Below are positions 35,016-44,205 of a DNA stretch of 53,791 nucleotides, piece after piece. The notes beneath the pieces are model-generated. The model worked only from the letters and a program-made list of their open reading frames with translations. It ran no database searches and was not told where the DNA came from. Each line of letters opens with the position of its first letter. Position 1 is the stretch's first letter. The translations under genes and the position numbers were made by a program. Where the stretch lies: contig JAAETV010000156.1 of NCBI GenBank assembly GCA_024227975.1, positions 1-53,791 on the forward strand, given 5' to 3'. The DNA is from Actinomycetes bacterium (GTDB lineage Bacteria > Actinomycetota > Acidimicrobiia > Acidimicrobiales > SZUA-35).

Positions 35016-35963
35016 TCATGGCGCGAAGCGGTCGGCACTCCGCAGCTGTGCACGTTGGACCTCGTTGAAGACCTCCGCGATCTCCTCGTCCTGGTAGAGA
35101 GACCAGGGATAGGAGGTCGGACGGTTGTCGATGCGGCGGAGGCAGCCACGCACCAGGAGTGCGGTTTCGCGGTCGCTGACCGTCATGGCCAGCGCGAAGG
35201 CATTCAGGGTTGGCAGCTCGGCCGGGCCAGCCTGACTGGGATTGGCCCACATGTAGTCGGCCAGAGCTGGGGTCAGCTCTGCCACCGTGGCTGGATGGGT
35301 GAGATGCTCGGTGAGGGAGACGGGACTCTCATGACCGAAGCAGTATTCGAGGTGAGCGGTGGGGAGGGTGCCCATCGCCGGCGACCCCGAAGGGGCTTCG
35401 GCCCGAATCCAGCGGGCGAAGTCGAACATGGCGTCATCCGAACCCCCACTACGGCTACTGAGTCCGAGCAGGTACTGGCGGCAAGCATCGGGACGAAAGG
35501 GGGCCAATTCGTGGGCGCTCTCGAACCGGTGGCGCAGGTCTCGTAGGTCGATGTTCAAGCCCCGGCCGCTGTGGAGGAGGTGGACCCAGGGGTCGGCCAG
35601 TTGGGGGTCGAAGTGCATGGCGTCATGGAGGAGCTTCTCGGCTCGCTGGAGTTGGGTGGTGAACGTCGTGGCGTCCTCGACTGAGTGGGCTTCGAACGCA
35701 TCCCGAACTTTGAGCCCGGCCAGGAGGGAGAGAGACCGACATGATGGTCTGGCCTTGACGTAGCGGACGAGGACGACCGACTCGATAGCGGCGTCTTCAC
35801 TGGTGAGGATGGGCGGGAGGAGCCAGCTGCCCGGGGCCCGGGAGAGCACTTTGTCGAGCTCGTCCCAATTGCCGGCATGGAGCAGTTGGTAGGCGTGGCG
35901 AAGCTTGCTGTCGCTGAGGAACGGGTCGAACCGCGTTGGGGGCGGTCGTGATGCTTCGCTCAA
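35016..35963 (-). CDS. Hypothetical helical-repeat (TPR-like) protein
   Basis: Not recognised as a named family. The 315 residues are soluble, without signal or membrane segments, and read as successive helix pairs (YQLLHAGNWDELDKVLSRAPG, shown in part: GNWDELDKVLSRA; LQRAEKLLHDAMHFDPQLADP), which resembles tetratricopeptide-type repeats. It is transcribed with, and upstream of, the two-part flavoprotein, with a 50-bp gap. It could be an interaction partner or a co-expressed housekeeping protein. It is divergent from the DUF427 gene. Confidence 0.65.
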   Translation of the reverse strand: MSEASRPPPTRFDPFLSDSKLRHAYQLLHAGNWDELDKVLSRAPGSWLLPPILTSEDAAIESVVLVRYVKARPSCRSLSLLAGLKVRDAFEAHSVEDATTFTTQLQRAEKLLHDAMHFDPQLADPWVHLLHSGRGLNIDLRDLRHRFESAHELAPFRPDACRQYLLGLSSRSGGSDDAMFDFARWIRAEAPSGSPAMGTLPTAHLEYCFGHESPVSLTEHLTHPATVAELTPALADYMWANPSQAGPAELPTLNAFALAMTVSDRETALLVRGCLRRIDNRPTSYPWSLYQDEEIAEVFNEVQRAQLRSADRFAP

Positions 35964-36019
35964 TGGTCCGCTTCGTCGCCTAGATGGTCCAGATCGGTCT
36001 GCTCGATTACGGTACCCTC

Positions 36020-36343
36020 ATGACGGCTCCGCACCCCTCGCCACCGTCGTCGACCGCGGTTGGTTCGGTCCATGGTGAGCCGACAGCCAAACGGATTCGA
36101 GTGGTCTTGGCCGGTCATATCCTCGTCGATTCGATTTCGGCTCGCCTGGTCTGGGAACACCAGTACTACCCCCACTACTACATCCCTGCGGCCGATGTGG
36201 CCAACGGAGTGTTGATCCCCACCAATACCACGTCCGAGCACGATGGCTTGGGTCGGGCCCATTACTTCAACGTTCGAGTTGGGGGCACGGAGGTAACTGA
36301 TGGGGCATGGCAGTATCCCGAGGCCCAGGGCTGGGTGCGTTGA
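36020..36343 (+). CDS. DUF427-domain protein, short C-terminus
   Basis: A 107-residue protein with the DUF427 pattern: RIRVVLAGHILVDSISARLV, then YYPHYYIPAADV, LIPTNTTSEHDGLGRAHYF and WQYPEA. Function of the family is unknown. Members usually continue after the WxYP motif with another short strand and helix; here the frame stops after EAQGWVR, so the end may be truncated. ATG 36020 is chosen; a GTG/ATG at 35984 would overlap the leader of the divergent gene. A 109-bp gap separates it from the ABC exporter. Confidence 0.65.
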   Translation: MTAPHPSPPSSTAVGSVHGEPTAKRIRVVLAGHILVDSISARLVWEHQYYPHYYIPAADVANGVLIPTNTTSEHDGLGRAHYFNVRVGGTEVTDGAWQYPEAQGWVR

Positions 36344-36452
36344 TCCGCTCTGGGTGGGACCCGACCGCTGAGGCCCCGGCCATGAGCTGATCCTGGGATC
36401 ACGGCTCAGTCCGATCCGATTGGGGCCACCACCGACCTCTACGCTGGTCGTG

Positions 36453-38312
36453 ATGATGCCGATGCACATGATGCGGCCGAGGGATCCGAGCTCGGTGAAA
36501 GATGCCAAGGTCGACCGTGAGTCGGCCCAGCGGATCTGGCGATTCGCCAGCCCGTACCGGGGCCTGGTTGGTGGCTTCCTGGCCACCGTCGTGGTCTCGG
36601 CCGTGCTGGGTCTCGTACCACCCCTCTTGTTCGGTCGCATCATCGACCAGGCCATCCCCGATGACGACCGTGGCCTCCTCGCTGTGTTCGCCGCCCTCAT
36701 CGTCGGCGCATCTCTGCTGTCGGGGATCGTTGGTCTGTTCGAGCGCTACTGGTCGGCCCGCGTCGGTGAGGGCGTGATCTATGACCTCCGGGTCGCCCTG
36801 TTCGACCATGTCCAGAAACTCCCCCTCACCTTCTTCACCCGCACCCAGACCGGCGCCCTGACCAACCGCCTCAATAATGACGTCATCGGCGCCCAACGAG
36901 CCCTAACGGCCACCCTCGGCACCGTCGTCTCCAACGTCATCATCCTCCTCACCACCCTCATCGCCATGTTCGTGATCGAGTGGCGTCTCACCCTGCTGGC
37001 CCTCCTCCTCGCCCCCCTGTTCGTCCTCCCCTACCGCCGCATTGGGGCCATCCAGCAGTCCATCACCCGCGAGTCGATGGACCTCAACGCCAAGATGAAC
37101 ACCACCATGACCGAACGGTTCAATGTGTCTGGCGCTCTCCTGGTCAAGCTGTTCGGCCGGGGCACCGATGAGCTGGAGCTGTTCTCCAGCCGAGCTGAAC
37201 GGGTTCGTGATATCGGAATCCGCTCCGCCATCTTCACCCGCGGCTTCATGACCATGTTGGGCTTGCTCGGCTCGATCGGTACTGCCCTCGTATACGGCCT
37301 CGGTGGCCTGTTCGCCATCAATGGTTCGTTCACGGTCGGTGAGCTAGCGGCCATGGGCCTCCTCGTCGGCCGCATCTACATGCCTCTCACCGGGCTCACC
37401 AATGCTCGCATCGATGTGTTGACGGCCCTCGTGTCATTCGATCGGGTCTTCGAGGTGCTCGACGCCCCCAGCCCACTGGTCGATGCACCCGATGCCGTCT
37501 CCGTTTCAGAACCGGTTGGTCGCATCGAGTTCCGAGACGTGTCGTTCCGCTACCCCCGGTCGGATGAGATGATCGTGCCTGGCTTGGAGACGCCGACCTC
37601 CAATGAGGTCGAACTCCACCTGCCCCCGGTCCTCGACAAGCTCAGCTTCGTGATCGAACCGGGTCAGCTGGTGGCCGTCGTCGGTCCGTCGGGAGCGGGC
37701 AAGACCACGTTGACCTCACTCGTGCCCCGCCTCTACGACGTGACCGACGGGGCCGTGTTCTTCGACGACGCCGATGTCCGCACCCTGACCCAGGAGTCGC
37801 TCCGGGCCGCCATCGGGGTAGTGGTCCAGGACCCCCATCTCTTCCATGAGTCGATTGGTGACAACCTCCGCTACGCCAAGTCGTCAGCCACCGACGTCGA
37901 ATTGGTCGAGGCCTGTCGGGCGGCTCAGATCTATGAACTGATCGACTCGCTGCCCAGCGGTTTCGACACCATGGCCGGTGAACGGGGCTATCGCATGTCC
38001 GGCGGGGAGAAGCAGCGACTGTCGATAGCCCGAATGCTGCTCAAGGACCCGGCCGTCGTCATCCTCGATGAGGCCACCAGCCACCTCGATTCTGAGAACG
38101 AAGCCCTGGTTCAAGAGGCTCTGGCCAAGGCTCTGGCGGGGCGGACGGCGATCGTGATCGCCCATCGGTTGTCGACCATCACCCAAGCCGACAAGATCCT
38201 GGTTCTCGACGAAGGCCATCTCATACAGCAAGGCACCCACCGGGACCTGCTCGATTCCGGTGGGCTCTACGCTGATCTGTACCGGCGGCTCGTTCGAGAT
38301 GAGGTCATCTGA
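36453..38312 (+). CDS. ABC exporter half-transporter (fused membrane and ATPase domains)
   Basis: MsbA/LmrA-type exporter, about 619 residues, working as a dimer. Six membrane helices span about residues 40-330, with TFFTRTQTGALTNRLNNDV in the coupling region. The ATPase has Walker A VGPSGAGKTTL, Q-loop VVVQDPHLFHESI, signature MSGGEKQRLSIARMLL, Walker B VVILDEATSHLDSENE and H-loop VIAHRLSTI. An insertion of about 20 residues (EMIVPGLETPTSNEVE) falls between the A-loop tyrosine region (FRYPRSD) and VLDKLSF, which is uncommon. The substrate may be a lipid, drug or peptide. ATG 36453 is the best of several clustered starts. Confidence 0.9.
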   Translation: MMPMHMMRPRDPSSVKDAKVDRESAQRIWRFASPYRGLVGGFLATVVVSAVLGLVPPLLFGRIIDQAIPDDDRGLLAVFAALIVGASLLSGIVGLFERYWSARVGEGVIYDLRVALFDHVQKLPLTFFTRTQTGALTNRLNNDVIGAQRALTATLGTVVSNVIILLTTLIAMFVIEWRLTLLALLLAPLFVLPYRRIGAIQQSITRESMDLNAKMNTTMTERFNVSGALLVKLFGRGTDELELFSSRAERVRDIGIRSAIFTRGFMTMLGLLGSIGTALVYGLGGLFAINGSFTVGELAAMGLLVGRIYMPLTGLTNARIDVLTALVSFDRVFEVLDAPSPLVDAPDAVSVSEPVGRIEFRDVSFRYPRSDEMIVPGLETPTSNEVELHLPPVLDKLSFVIEPGQLVAVVGPSGAGKTTLTSLVPRLYDVTDGAVFFDDADVRTLTQESLRAAIGVVVQDPHLFHESIGDNLRYAKSSATDVELVEACRAAQIYELIDSLPSGFDTMAGERGYRMSGGEKQRLSIARMLLKDPAVVILDEATSHLDSENEALVQEALAKALAGRTAIVIAHRLSTITQADKILVLDEGHLIQQGTHRDLLDSGGLYADLYRRLVRDEVI

Positions 38313-38390
38313 GGCCGAGGGTGAACTGGGCCCCACCGATTGTTCGTTCGTGGAGTTGGCTGATCGGGGCCGGTCAGCCACCATGACACG

Positions 38391-39797
38391 ATGACTGAAG
38401 CCGTCTGTGATGCCCCTGCGACCGAGCAACGGACACTGATCGAGGCCAGGTCGATTTCGGCCCGCGAGCTGCTCGACGCTCACCTCGAGCGCATCGAAGC
38501 CACCAATGGCACCGTCAACGCCGTGGTCGCCATGGACGCCGATGTGGCCTACAAGCGTGCGGCCCATATCGATGACGAGTTGGCCGCCGGTCGCGACCCC
38601 GGCCCCCTGGCCGGCCTCGTCACCGCTCACAAGGACCTGGTTGAAACCGCCGATTTCGTCACCAGCCACGGCTCACCCATCTTCGCCGGACACCGCCCGG
38701 CCGTCGATGCCCTCCAAGTGGCCCGCATGAAGGCGGCGGGAGCGGTCGCATTGGGCAAGACCAACACTCCTGAGTTCGGAGCTGGATCCCACTCCTTCAA
38801 CCCGGTCTACGGGGTCACCTCCAACCCCTACGATCTCGATCTTTCGGCCGGTGGGTCATCGGGGGGAGCGGCCGCCGCCCTGCGCTGCGCCATGGTGGCC
38901 ATAGCCGACGGCAGCGACGCCGGAGGTTCCCTGCGCAACCCGGCAGCCTGGAACAATGTTGTCGGCTTCCGAACCTCACCCCGGGTCGTTCCCCGTGTCG
39001 CTCCCGGTGATACCTGGTCCCGGATCCCCATCGAAGGGCCGATGGCCCGTACTGTCGATGATCTGGTCCTCCTCCTTCGGGTCATGGCTCAACCAGACGT
39101 CCGGGATCCCCTCTGCCGGGAGCTGAGTCTGCCCGAGGAGATCACCCCGGCCCAGAACCTGCGGGTGGCGTGGAGTCCGACCCTCGGAGGACTTCCCGTC
39201 GAGTCCGATATCGCCGAGGTACTGGAGAGGTTCATCGGCGATGTTGCTGACCTCGGCTGGTCGATCGAAGAGGCCGAGCCCGACTTCAGCGGAGCCGACG
39301 ACTGCTTCGTCACCCTCCGGGCTTTCCTCTTCGCCAACAATCTCGGGTCGGCCTTGGGTGAGCGGCTGAGTGAGGTCAAGGCGACGGTCCAAGACGAGAT
39401 CCGGCGGGGCCGGGCCCTCTCCGCCAGCGAGGTGTCACGAGCCTTGGCTCAAGCCAACACCCTATGGCAACGCAATGTCGCCTTCTTCGGTGACTACGAC
39501 CTGCTCATAGGTCCCGTTACCCAGATCTCCCCCTTCCCCATCGAATTGGAGTACCCGACCGAGGTCGCAGGCCAGCCGGTGAAGACATACCTCGACTGGA
39601 TGCTGTCCAACTGCCGGATCTCGGCCTGCGGGCTACCGGCGCTGTCACTCCCGGCCGGGTTCACCGAAGCCGGCCTTCCCGTTGGCGCCCAGCTCATCGG
39701 CCGCCCCTGGGGCGACCTGGACGTACTCCGAGCAGCCAAAGCGATCGAAGCTGCTACCGGCCATACCAACCGTTGGCCCGATCTCACCCGCTTGTAG
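38391..39797 (+). CDS. Amidase, GatA/AmiE signature family
   Basis: A 468-residue amidase-signature enzyme hydrolysing a carboxylic amide. The Ser-cisSer-Lys triad is visible: Lys 81 in VTAHKDLVE, Ser 156 in AGGSSGGAAAAL, and the nucleophile Ser 180 in DGSDAGGSLRNPA. The N-terminus SARELLDAHLERIEATN is typical. The C-terminus ASGLPALSLPAGF-like stretch reads ACGLPALSLPAGFTEAGLPVG. GatB and GatC are not adjacent, so a free-standing amidase rather than the tRNA amidotransferase is expected. It lies 78 bp after the ABC exporter on the same strand. Confidence 0.9.
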   Translation: MTEAVCDAPATEQRTLIEARSISARELLDAHLERIEATNGTVNAVVAMDADVAYKRAAHIDDELAAGRDPGPLAGLVTAHKDLVETADFVTSHGSPIFAGHRPAVDALQVARMKAAGAVALGKTNTPEFGAGSHSFNPVYGVTSNPYDLDLSAGGSSGGAAAALRCAMVAIADGSDAGGSLRNPAAWNNVVGFRTSPRVVPRVAPGDTWSRIPIEGPMARTVDDLVLLLRVMAQPDVRDPLCRELSLPEEITPAQNLRVAWSPTLGGLPVESDIAEVLERFIGDVADLGWSIEEAEPDFSGADDCFVTLRAFLFANNLGSALGERLSEVKATVQDEIRRGRALSASEVSRALAQANTLWQRNVAFFGDYDLLIGPVTQISPFPIELEYPTEVAGQPVKTYLDWMLSNCRISACGLPALSLPAGFTEAGLPVGAQLIGRPWGDLDVLRAAKAIEAATGHTNRWPDLTRL

Positions 39798-39855
39798 CTT
39801 CCGCCGGTTCGGTCCCAAGCCCCTTGGTCCGACGCTGTTCGGGGTGAAGGCTGGA

Positions 39856-40329
39856 CTACAAATCCAGTGAGGCCAGGCTCGGGGGGAAGCCACCGGTGGC
39901 GATTGGACCCCAGCGCTCGACCTCGACCGAGATCAGGCACTTGCCTTGGCGGACCATGGCCTGACGGTACTCATCCCAATCGGGATGCTCGCCCGACACC
40001 GCCCGGTAGTACTGAACCATCCCCTCGACGGCCTCCGGTACGGCTGTGACCGATGCCGTGCCGTCGACCTGAACCCAGGCCCCGCCGAAGTGGTCGCTCA
40101 TCACGCAGATCGTGGTTCGAGGGTCACGGGCCAGGTTGTGGACCTTGTCCCGCTGGGGGTACGTCGATACCACAAGCCGTCCATCGTCGGTCACCCCACC
40201 GGTCACCGGTGAGGTCTGGGGCCGACCATCGGCCCGTAGCGTGACCAGGAGCCACTGGTGGCGAGGGCGGACGAAGTCGAGCAGTGTTTCCAGATCGACC
40301 GTGTCCTCAGTTGCCAGTTTCCGTGCCAT
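39856..40329 (-). CDS. PPOX-class (F420- or FMN-dependent) oxidoreductase
   Basis: A 157-residue split-barrel flavoprotein of the pyridoxamine phosphate oxidase superfamily. Signature parts are QWLLVTLRADGRPQTSPVTGG, shown in part as LLVTLRADGRPQTSP, then DDGRLVVSTYPQRDKVHNL, and DPRTTICVMSD followed by WVQVDGTASV. In actinobacteria most such proteins use coenzyme F420 or bind FMN or biliverdin; the cofactor cannot be settled here. The gene is divergent from tldD with 110 bp between start codons. Confidence 0.85.
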   Translation of the reverse strand: MARKLATEDTVDLETLLDFVRPRHQWLLVTLRADGRPQTSPVTGGVTDDGRLVVSTYPQRDKVHNLARDPRTTICVMSDHFGGAWVQVDGTASVTAVPEAVEGMVQYYRAVSGEHPDWDEYRQAMVRQGKCLISVEVERWGPIATGGFPPSLASLDL

Positions 40330-40439
40330 CAGAGGGAGGCTAGTTGTCTCCGGCTCTCTCGAGCGCTGCGGGCCGAACTTCCCAGAACTTGAGGCGATGT
40401 CGCGAGTCTCAACCGCAAGCGGTATCTAGGCTCGGTGGA

Positions 40440-41894
40440 ATGGCAGATCAGGTGGCGAACACGATTTCCCAGCTCGAAGGTCGGTTGGGTGCAGCCCTAC
40501 CGCTCGATGTCGACTACGCCTCGGTCCGGTTCAGCGAGGAACGGGGTGAGTACTTGAGTGTCAGGCGAGGGGTGGTCGAACCGGTGACGACCAACCTCGA
40601 CGCTGGCGTGATGGTCACGGTTTGGGCCGGTGGCGGCCACGGCTACGCCGCAACCTCTGACCTCACGGTCGAGGGATTGGCGGCCGCTGTGACCAGGGCC
40701 AAGGATTGGGCCACTCGTACCGCAGGCCGGTCGATGGTCGAGAACCCACCGTTCGAACATCCCGTCGGGTTCTACCAGTCCCCAGTCGAGCAATCGTGGG
40801 ATGACACCACACTCGTTGACCGGATCGACCTTCTCCGTCACGCCGACTCCAAGCTCAACACCAACGACCGGATCGTCGACTGGTCTGCGGCGATGGGCCG
40901 CATCGATACCGACTCCCTGATCCTGACTTCGGGGGGCGGCCGGATCGAGCAGCGCACCCGTAACACGTACCCCCTCATGCACGTCACCGCCAACGAAGGG
41001 TCGAACACCCAGACCCGATCCTACGGCCGCGGCTCGTTTGTCGGTCAAGGTGGCCGTGAGGTGCTGAGCCGCCACCACTTCGACCAGGCGGCCGATCGGC
41101 TCCCGATCGAGGTCCTCCAATTACTCGATGCCGACAACTGCCCCACTGCGACGATGGACGTCGTCCTCGCCCCCGATCAGATGATCCTCCAGATCCACGA
41201 GTCGATCGGCCACCCTTTGGAGCTCGACCGCATCCTCGGCGATGAGCGCAACTATGCCGGTACCAGTTTCGTCACCCCTGAAATGTTCGGTACCTACCAG
41301 TACGGGTCGAATCTGTTGAACGTGACCTACGATCCAACTGTCGAAGGCCAACTGGCCAGCTACGGTTTCGATGACGAGGGTTCGAAAGCCGAGCGCCAGT
41401 ACCTGATCCGCAACGGGCTCTTGGAGCGACCTCTCGGCGGTGCCCTGTCCCAGGCCAGGGCCGGGATGGAAGGGGTCGCCAACTCTCGGTCGTGTAGCTG
41501 GAACCGGGCTCCCATCGACCGGATGGCCAACCTGAATGTGGAGCCGGGGGAGTCGAGCTTCGAGGATCTCATCGCCGGGGTCGAGCGTGGCCTCTACCTC
41601 CAGACCAACAACTCGTGGTCGATCGATGACAGTCGAAACAAGTTCCAGTTCTCTTGTGAGTACGGCCAGCTCATCGAAGACGGTGAGCTGACCGCAGTGG
41701 TCCGTAACCCCAGCTACCGGGGCATCTCGGCCACATTCTGGCGAAGTCTCAGCGGAGTGGCCGACGAAGAGAGCTTCACTGTCATGGGAACCCCGAACTG
41801 CGGCAAAGGTGAGCCGAATCAGCAGGTAGGAACCGGTCACGCCTCGCCCGCTTGCCGATTCTCGGCCATCGAAGTCTTCGGAGGTGAGTCATGA
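40440..41894 (+). CDS. tldD: TldD metalloprotease subunit
   Basis: Catalytic half of the TldD/TldE protease, which degrades unfolded peptides inside a closed heterodimer and in other bacteria trims microcin B17 and the CcdA antitoxin. The 484 residues include the zinc motif HESIGH (253-258), with downstream ESF-type region LNVEPGESSFEDLI and the C-terminal NCGKGEPNQQVGTGHASPAC that supplies a cysteine ligand in the E. coli protein. ATG 40440 follows GGTGGA closely. The stop overlaps the start of tldE, so the pair is co-translated. No modified-peptide biosynthesis gene was recognised beside it. Confidence 0.93.
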   Translation: MADQVANTISQLEGRLGAALPLDVDYASVRFSEERGEYLSVRRGVVEPVTTNLDAGVMVTVWAGGGHGYAATSDLTVEGLAAAVTRAKDWATRTAGRSMVENPPFEHPVGFYQSPVEQSWDDTTLVDRIDLLRHADSKLNTNDRIVDWSAAMGRIDTDSLILTSGGGRIEQRTRNTYPLMHVTANEGSNTQTRSYGRGSFVGQGGREVLSRHHFDQAADRLPIEVLQLLDADNCPTATMDVVLAPDQMILQIHESIGHPLELDRILGDERNYAGTSFVTPEMFGTYQYGSNLLNVTYDPTVEGQLASYGFDDEGSKAERQYLIRNGLLERPLGGALSQARAGMEGVANSRSCSWNRAPIDRMANLNVEPGESSFEDLIAGVERGLYLQTNNSWSIDDSRNKFQFSCEYGQLIEDGELTAVVRNPSYRGISATFWRSLSGVADEESFTVMGTPNCGKGEPNQQVGTGHASPACRFSAIEVFGGES

Positions 41895-43249
41895 CCGACC
41901 AGATCCAGCCCGGTTCGCTGGTGCGCCAGTATTTCGACGAGTTGATCTCGTGGGCCAGCTCCCAACTCCAGGGTGATGAGGTACTCACTGCCTCGCTCTC
42001 AGCCGAGGGATCTGATTTCGTTCGCTTCAATCGGGGGGAGGTACGTCAAGCTGGTTCGGTCCAGCAATGCCGTCTCTCGATCGATCTGATCGAGGGGGCG
42101 GTCCATGCCGAGGCCGCCGTTCAGCTCGCCCAAGATCTGACTCTGGACCAGGCCCGATTGTCGACCCTCATCGGTCAGCTCCGGGAGCAGAGGGCCTTAG
42201 CCCCTCCCGACCCCTATCTGACCTACGCCACCGACGCCGAGGCTGGCTCGACCGAGCTGATCCATGATGGCACCGTCCCCGAACCAGGCTGGGCCATCGA
42301 CCGGATCCAGTCGGCGGCGGCCGGCAATGATCTCGTCGGGATCTATGCCGCCGGCAGTATCTACAACGGCTTCGCCAACTCGCTCGGCCAACGCAACTGG
42401 TTCGAGTGCTCCACCTTCAACTTCGATTGGAGCTTCTATCTCCAGGCCGACAAGGCGGTGAAGAACCTCTACGCCGGCCGACACTGGGACGAGGCGGCCC
42501 TGGAGTCCAAGCTGAGCTCTTCAGCAGATCAGCTCTCGGCCCTGGCCCGGCCACCTGTCACCCTCGATCCGGGGAAGTACCGGACCTATCTCGCTCCTGC
42601 CGCCATGGTCTCGCTGGTCGACATGATCTGCTGGGGTGGGTTCAGCCTGGAATCCCACCGAACCAAGCAGACTCCCCTGCTGCGTATGGCGACCGAGGGC
42701 GCGACGCTGAACCCGTCGGTTCGGATCATCGAGGATACGGCAAAGGGGGTGGCTCCGAACTTCCAACAGAACGGGTTCGCTCGGCCCGATGAGGTCGTCC
42801 TGATCGACAGTGGAACCTACAACGATTGGCTCGTGTCCCCCCGGTCCGGAATCGAGTACGACGTTCCCAACAACGGAGCGGCTCCGTGGGAGCAGCCCGA
42901 GGCATTCGCCATGGGCGGTGGGAGTCTTCCTGGTGACGAGATTCTGGGAGTGCTCGACACCGGTCTCTATGTTGGCAACCTCTGGTATCTCAACTTCTCC
43001 GACCGTGCCGCCTGTCGGACAACGGGCATGACCCGATTCGCCACCTTCTGGGTCGAAAACGGTGAGATCGTGGCCCCGGCCAACGTCATGCGTTTCGACG
43101 ACACGGCATACCACATGCTCGGATCCAACCTGGTCGGCCTGACCGAGGATGTCGAGATCATCCTTGACCCGAGCACATACGTCAGCCGCTCAACCAGCAG
43201 CTTCCGGCTGCCGGGAGCCGTCGTCGACGAGATGGCATTCACCCTTTGA
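41891..43249 (+). CDS. tldE: TldE/PmbA subunit
   Basis: Non-catalytic partner of TldD, 452 residues, lacking an HExxxH motif as expected. Recognisable pieces are VRFNRGEVRQAG, NGFANSLGQRNWF, DPGKYRTYLAPAAMVSLVDM and the C-terminal SNLVGLTEDVEIILDP. It pairs with TldD to form the closed proteolytic chamber. ATG 41891 overlaps the tldD stop by 4 bp (ATGA), fixing the start. It is followed after 77 bp by the exonuclease gene on the same strand. Confidence 0.9.
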   Translation: MTDQIQPGSLVRQYFDELISWASSQLQGDEVLTASLSAEGSDFVRFNRGEVRQAGSVQQCRLSIDLIEGAVHAEAAVQLAQDLTLDQARLSTLIGQLREQRALAPPDPYLTYATDAEAGSTELIHDGTVPEPGWAIDRIQSAAAGNDLVGIYAAGSIYNGFANSLGQRNWFECSTFNFDWSFYLQADKAVKNLYAGRHWDEAALESKLSSSADQLSALARPPVTLDPGKYRTYLAPAAMVSLVDMICWGGFSLESHRTKQTPLLRMATEGATLNPSVRIIEDTAKGVAPNFQQNGFARPDEVVLIDSGTYNDWLVSPRSGIEYDVPNNGAAPWEQPEAFAMGGGSLPGDEILGVLDTGLYVGNLWYLNFSDRAACRTTGMTRFATFWVENGEIVAPANVMRFDDTAYHMLGSNLVGLTEDVEIILDPSTYVSRSTSSFRLPGAVVDEMAFTL

Positions 43250-43326
43250 CCGTGGTTGGAAGCCCAGATGGGTCGGCTTGATCCCCCTGCCGAGCAATGT
43301 TGGTGGGGGGCAGGCAAGATGGGCGG

Positions 43327-44205
43327 GTGCTAGTCCATGTGGTTGACGGTACCTACGAGCTCTTTCGTCAGTACTATGCCCGGCCATCGCATCAGAACGC
43401 TGATGGACTGGAGGTCGCTGGTGCTCGGGCCGTGGTGCGGGGCATGGTCTCGATGTTGGAAGAAGGGGTAACCCATATCGGGGTCGCCACCGACCACGTC
43501 ATCCGGTCATTCCGCAATGACCTCTACCACGGATACAAGGACGGGTCCGATCTCGACCCCGAGATCCTGAATCAGTTCGGGCCCCTCGAACGTGGCCTCC
43601 AAGCCATCGGGATTGCCACCTTCCCCATGGTCGAATTCGAAGCTGATGACGGGATGGCGTCGATGGCAGCGGTGGCTGTCGCCGACGACCGCGTTGACAA
43701 GGTCCTGCTTTGTACCCCTGACAAGGACCTGGCTCAATGCGTTCGCCAGAGCCGGGTCATCCAGTTTGATCGTCGTAACAACAAGATGCTGGATGTGGCC
43801 GACGTGATCGAGAAGTATGGGGTACGGCCGGAGTCGATTCCCGACTACCTTGGCCTGGTCGGTGATTCGGCTGACGGTTTCCCCGGGTTGTCCGGTTGGG
43901 GGGCCAAGTCGACGGCTGCTGTCCTCACCCGCTACGGCCACATCGAGAAGATCCCGCTTGCTGCCGGCCAGTGGGATATCACAGTTCGGGGTGGGGCCAA
44001 GTTGGCCAAGACCTTGGCCGCCCATTTGGAGGAGGCCCTGCTCTACCGCCACCTGGCCGTGCTCGACCACAACGCCCCAACCATCACCTCGGTCGATGAG
44101 CTGCGATGGACCGGCCCGTCGGATGACCTCGAGGCGGTTGTTAGCCTGCTTGATGTGGCCGACCTGCGGAGTCGGACCGCAGCGTTGGCGGAGGTTCGAG
44201 GATGA
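43327..44205 (+). CDS. 5'-3' exonuclease (PolI N-terminal domain family)
   Basis: Structure-specific nuclease of 292 residues, corresponding to the free-standing 5' nuclease domain. Acidic metal-binding positions are seen in HVVDGTYELFR, FEADDGMASMA and CTPDKDLAQCV, followed by the helix-hairpin-helix PDYLGLVGDSADGFPGLSGWG with AKSTAAVLTRYG. The usual YKxxR helical arch reads LYHGYKDGSD. It probably removes flaps or primers in repair. GTG 43327 gives the normal N-terminus; an upstream TTG is unlikely. The stop overlaps the GNAT start (ATGA). Confidence 0.85.
   Translation: MLVHVVDGTYELFRQYYARPSHQNADGLEVAGARAVVRGMVSMLEEGVTHIGVATDHVIRSFRNDLYHGYKDGSDLDPEILNQFGPLERGLQAIGIATFPMVEFEADDGMASMAAVAVADDRVDKVLLCTPDKDLAQCVRQSRVIQFDRRNNKMLDVADVIEKYGVRPESIPDYLGLVGDSADGFPGLSGWGAKSTAAVLTRYGHIEKIPLAAGQWDITVRGGAKLAKTLAAHLEEALLYRHLAVLDHNAPTITSVDELRWTGPSDDLEAVVSLLDVADLRSRTAALAEVRG

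Noticed and set aside
35960..36700. Minus-strand open frame of 246 codons.
   Set aside because: It overlaps the start of the ABC exporter and the DUF427 gene, has arginine- and proline-rich antisense composition and no family resemblance.
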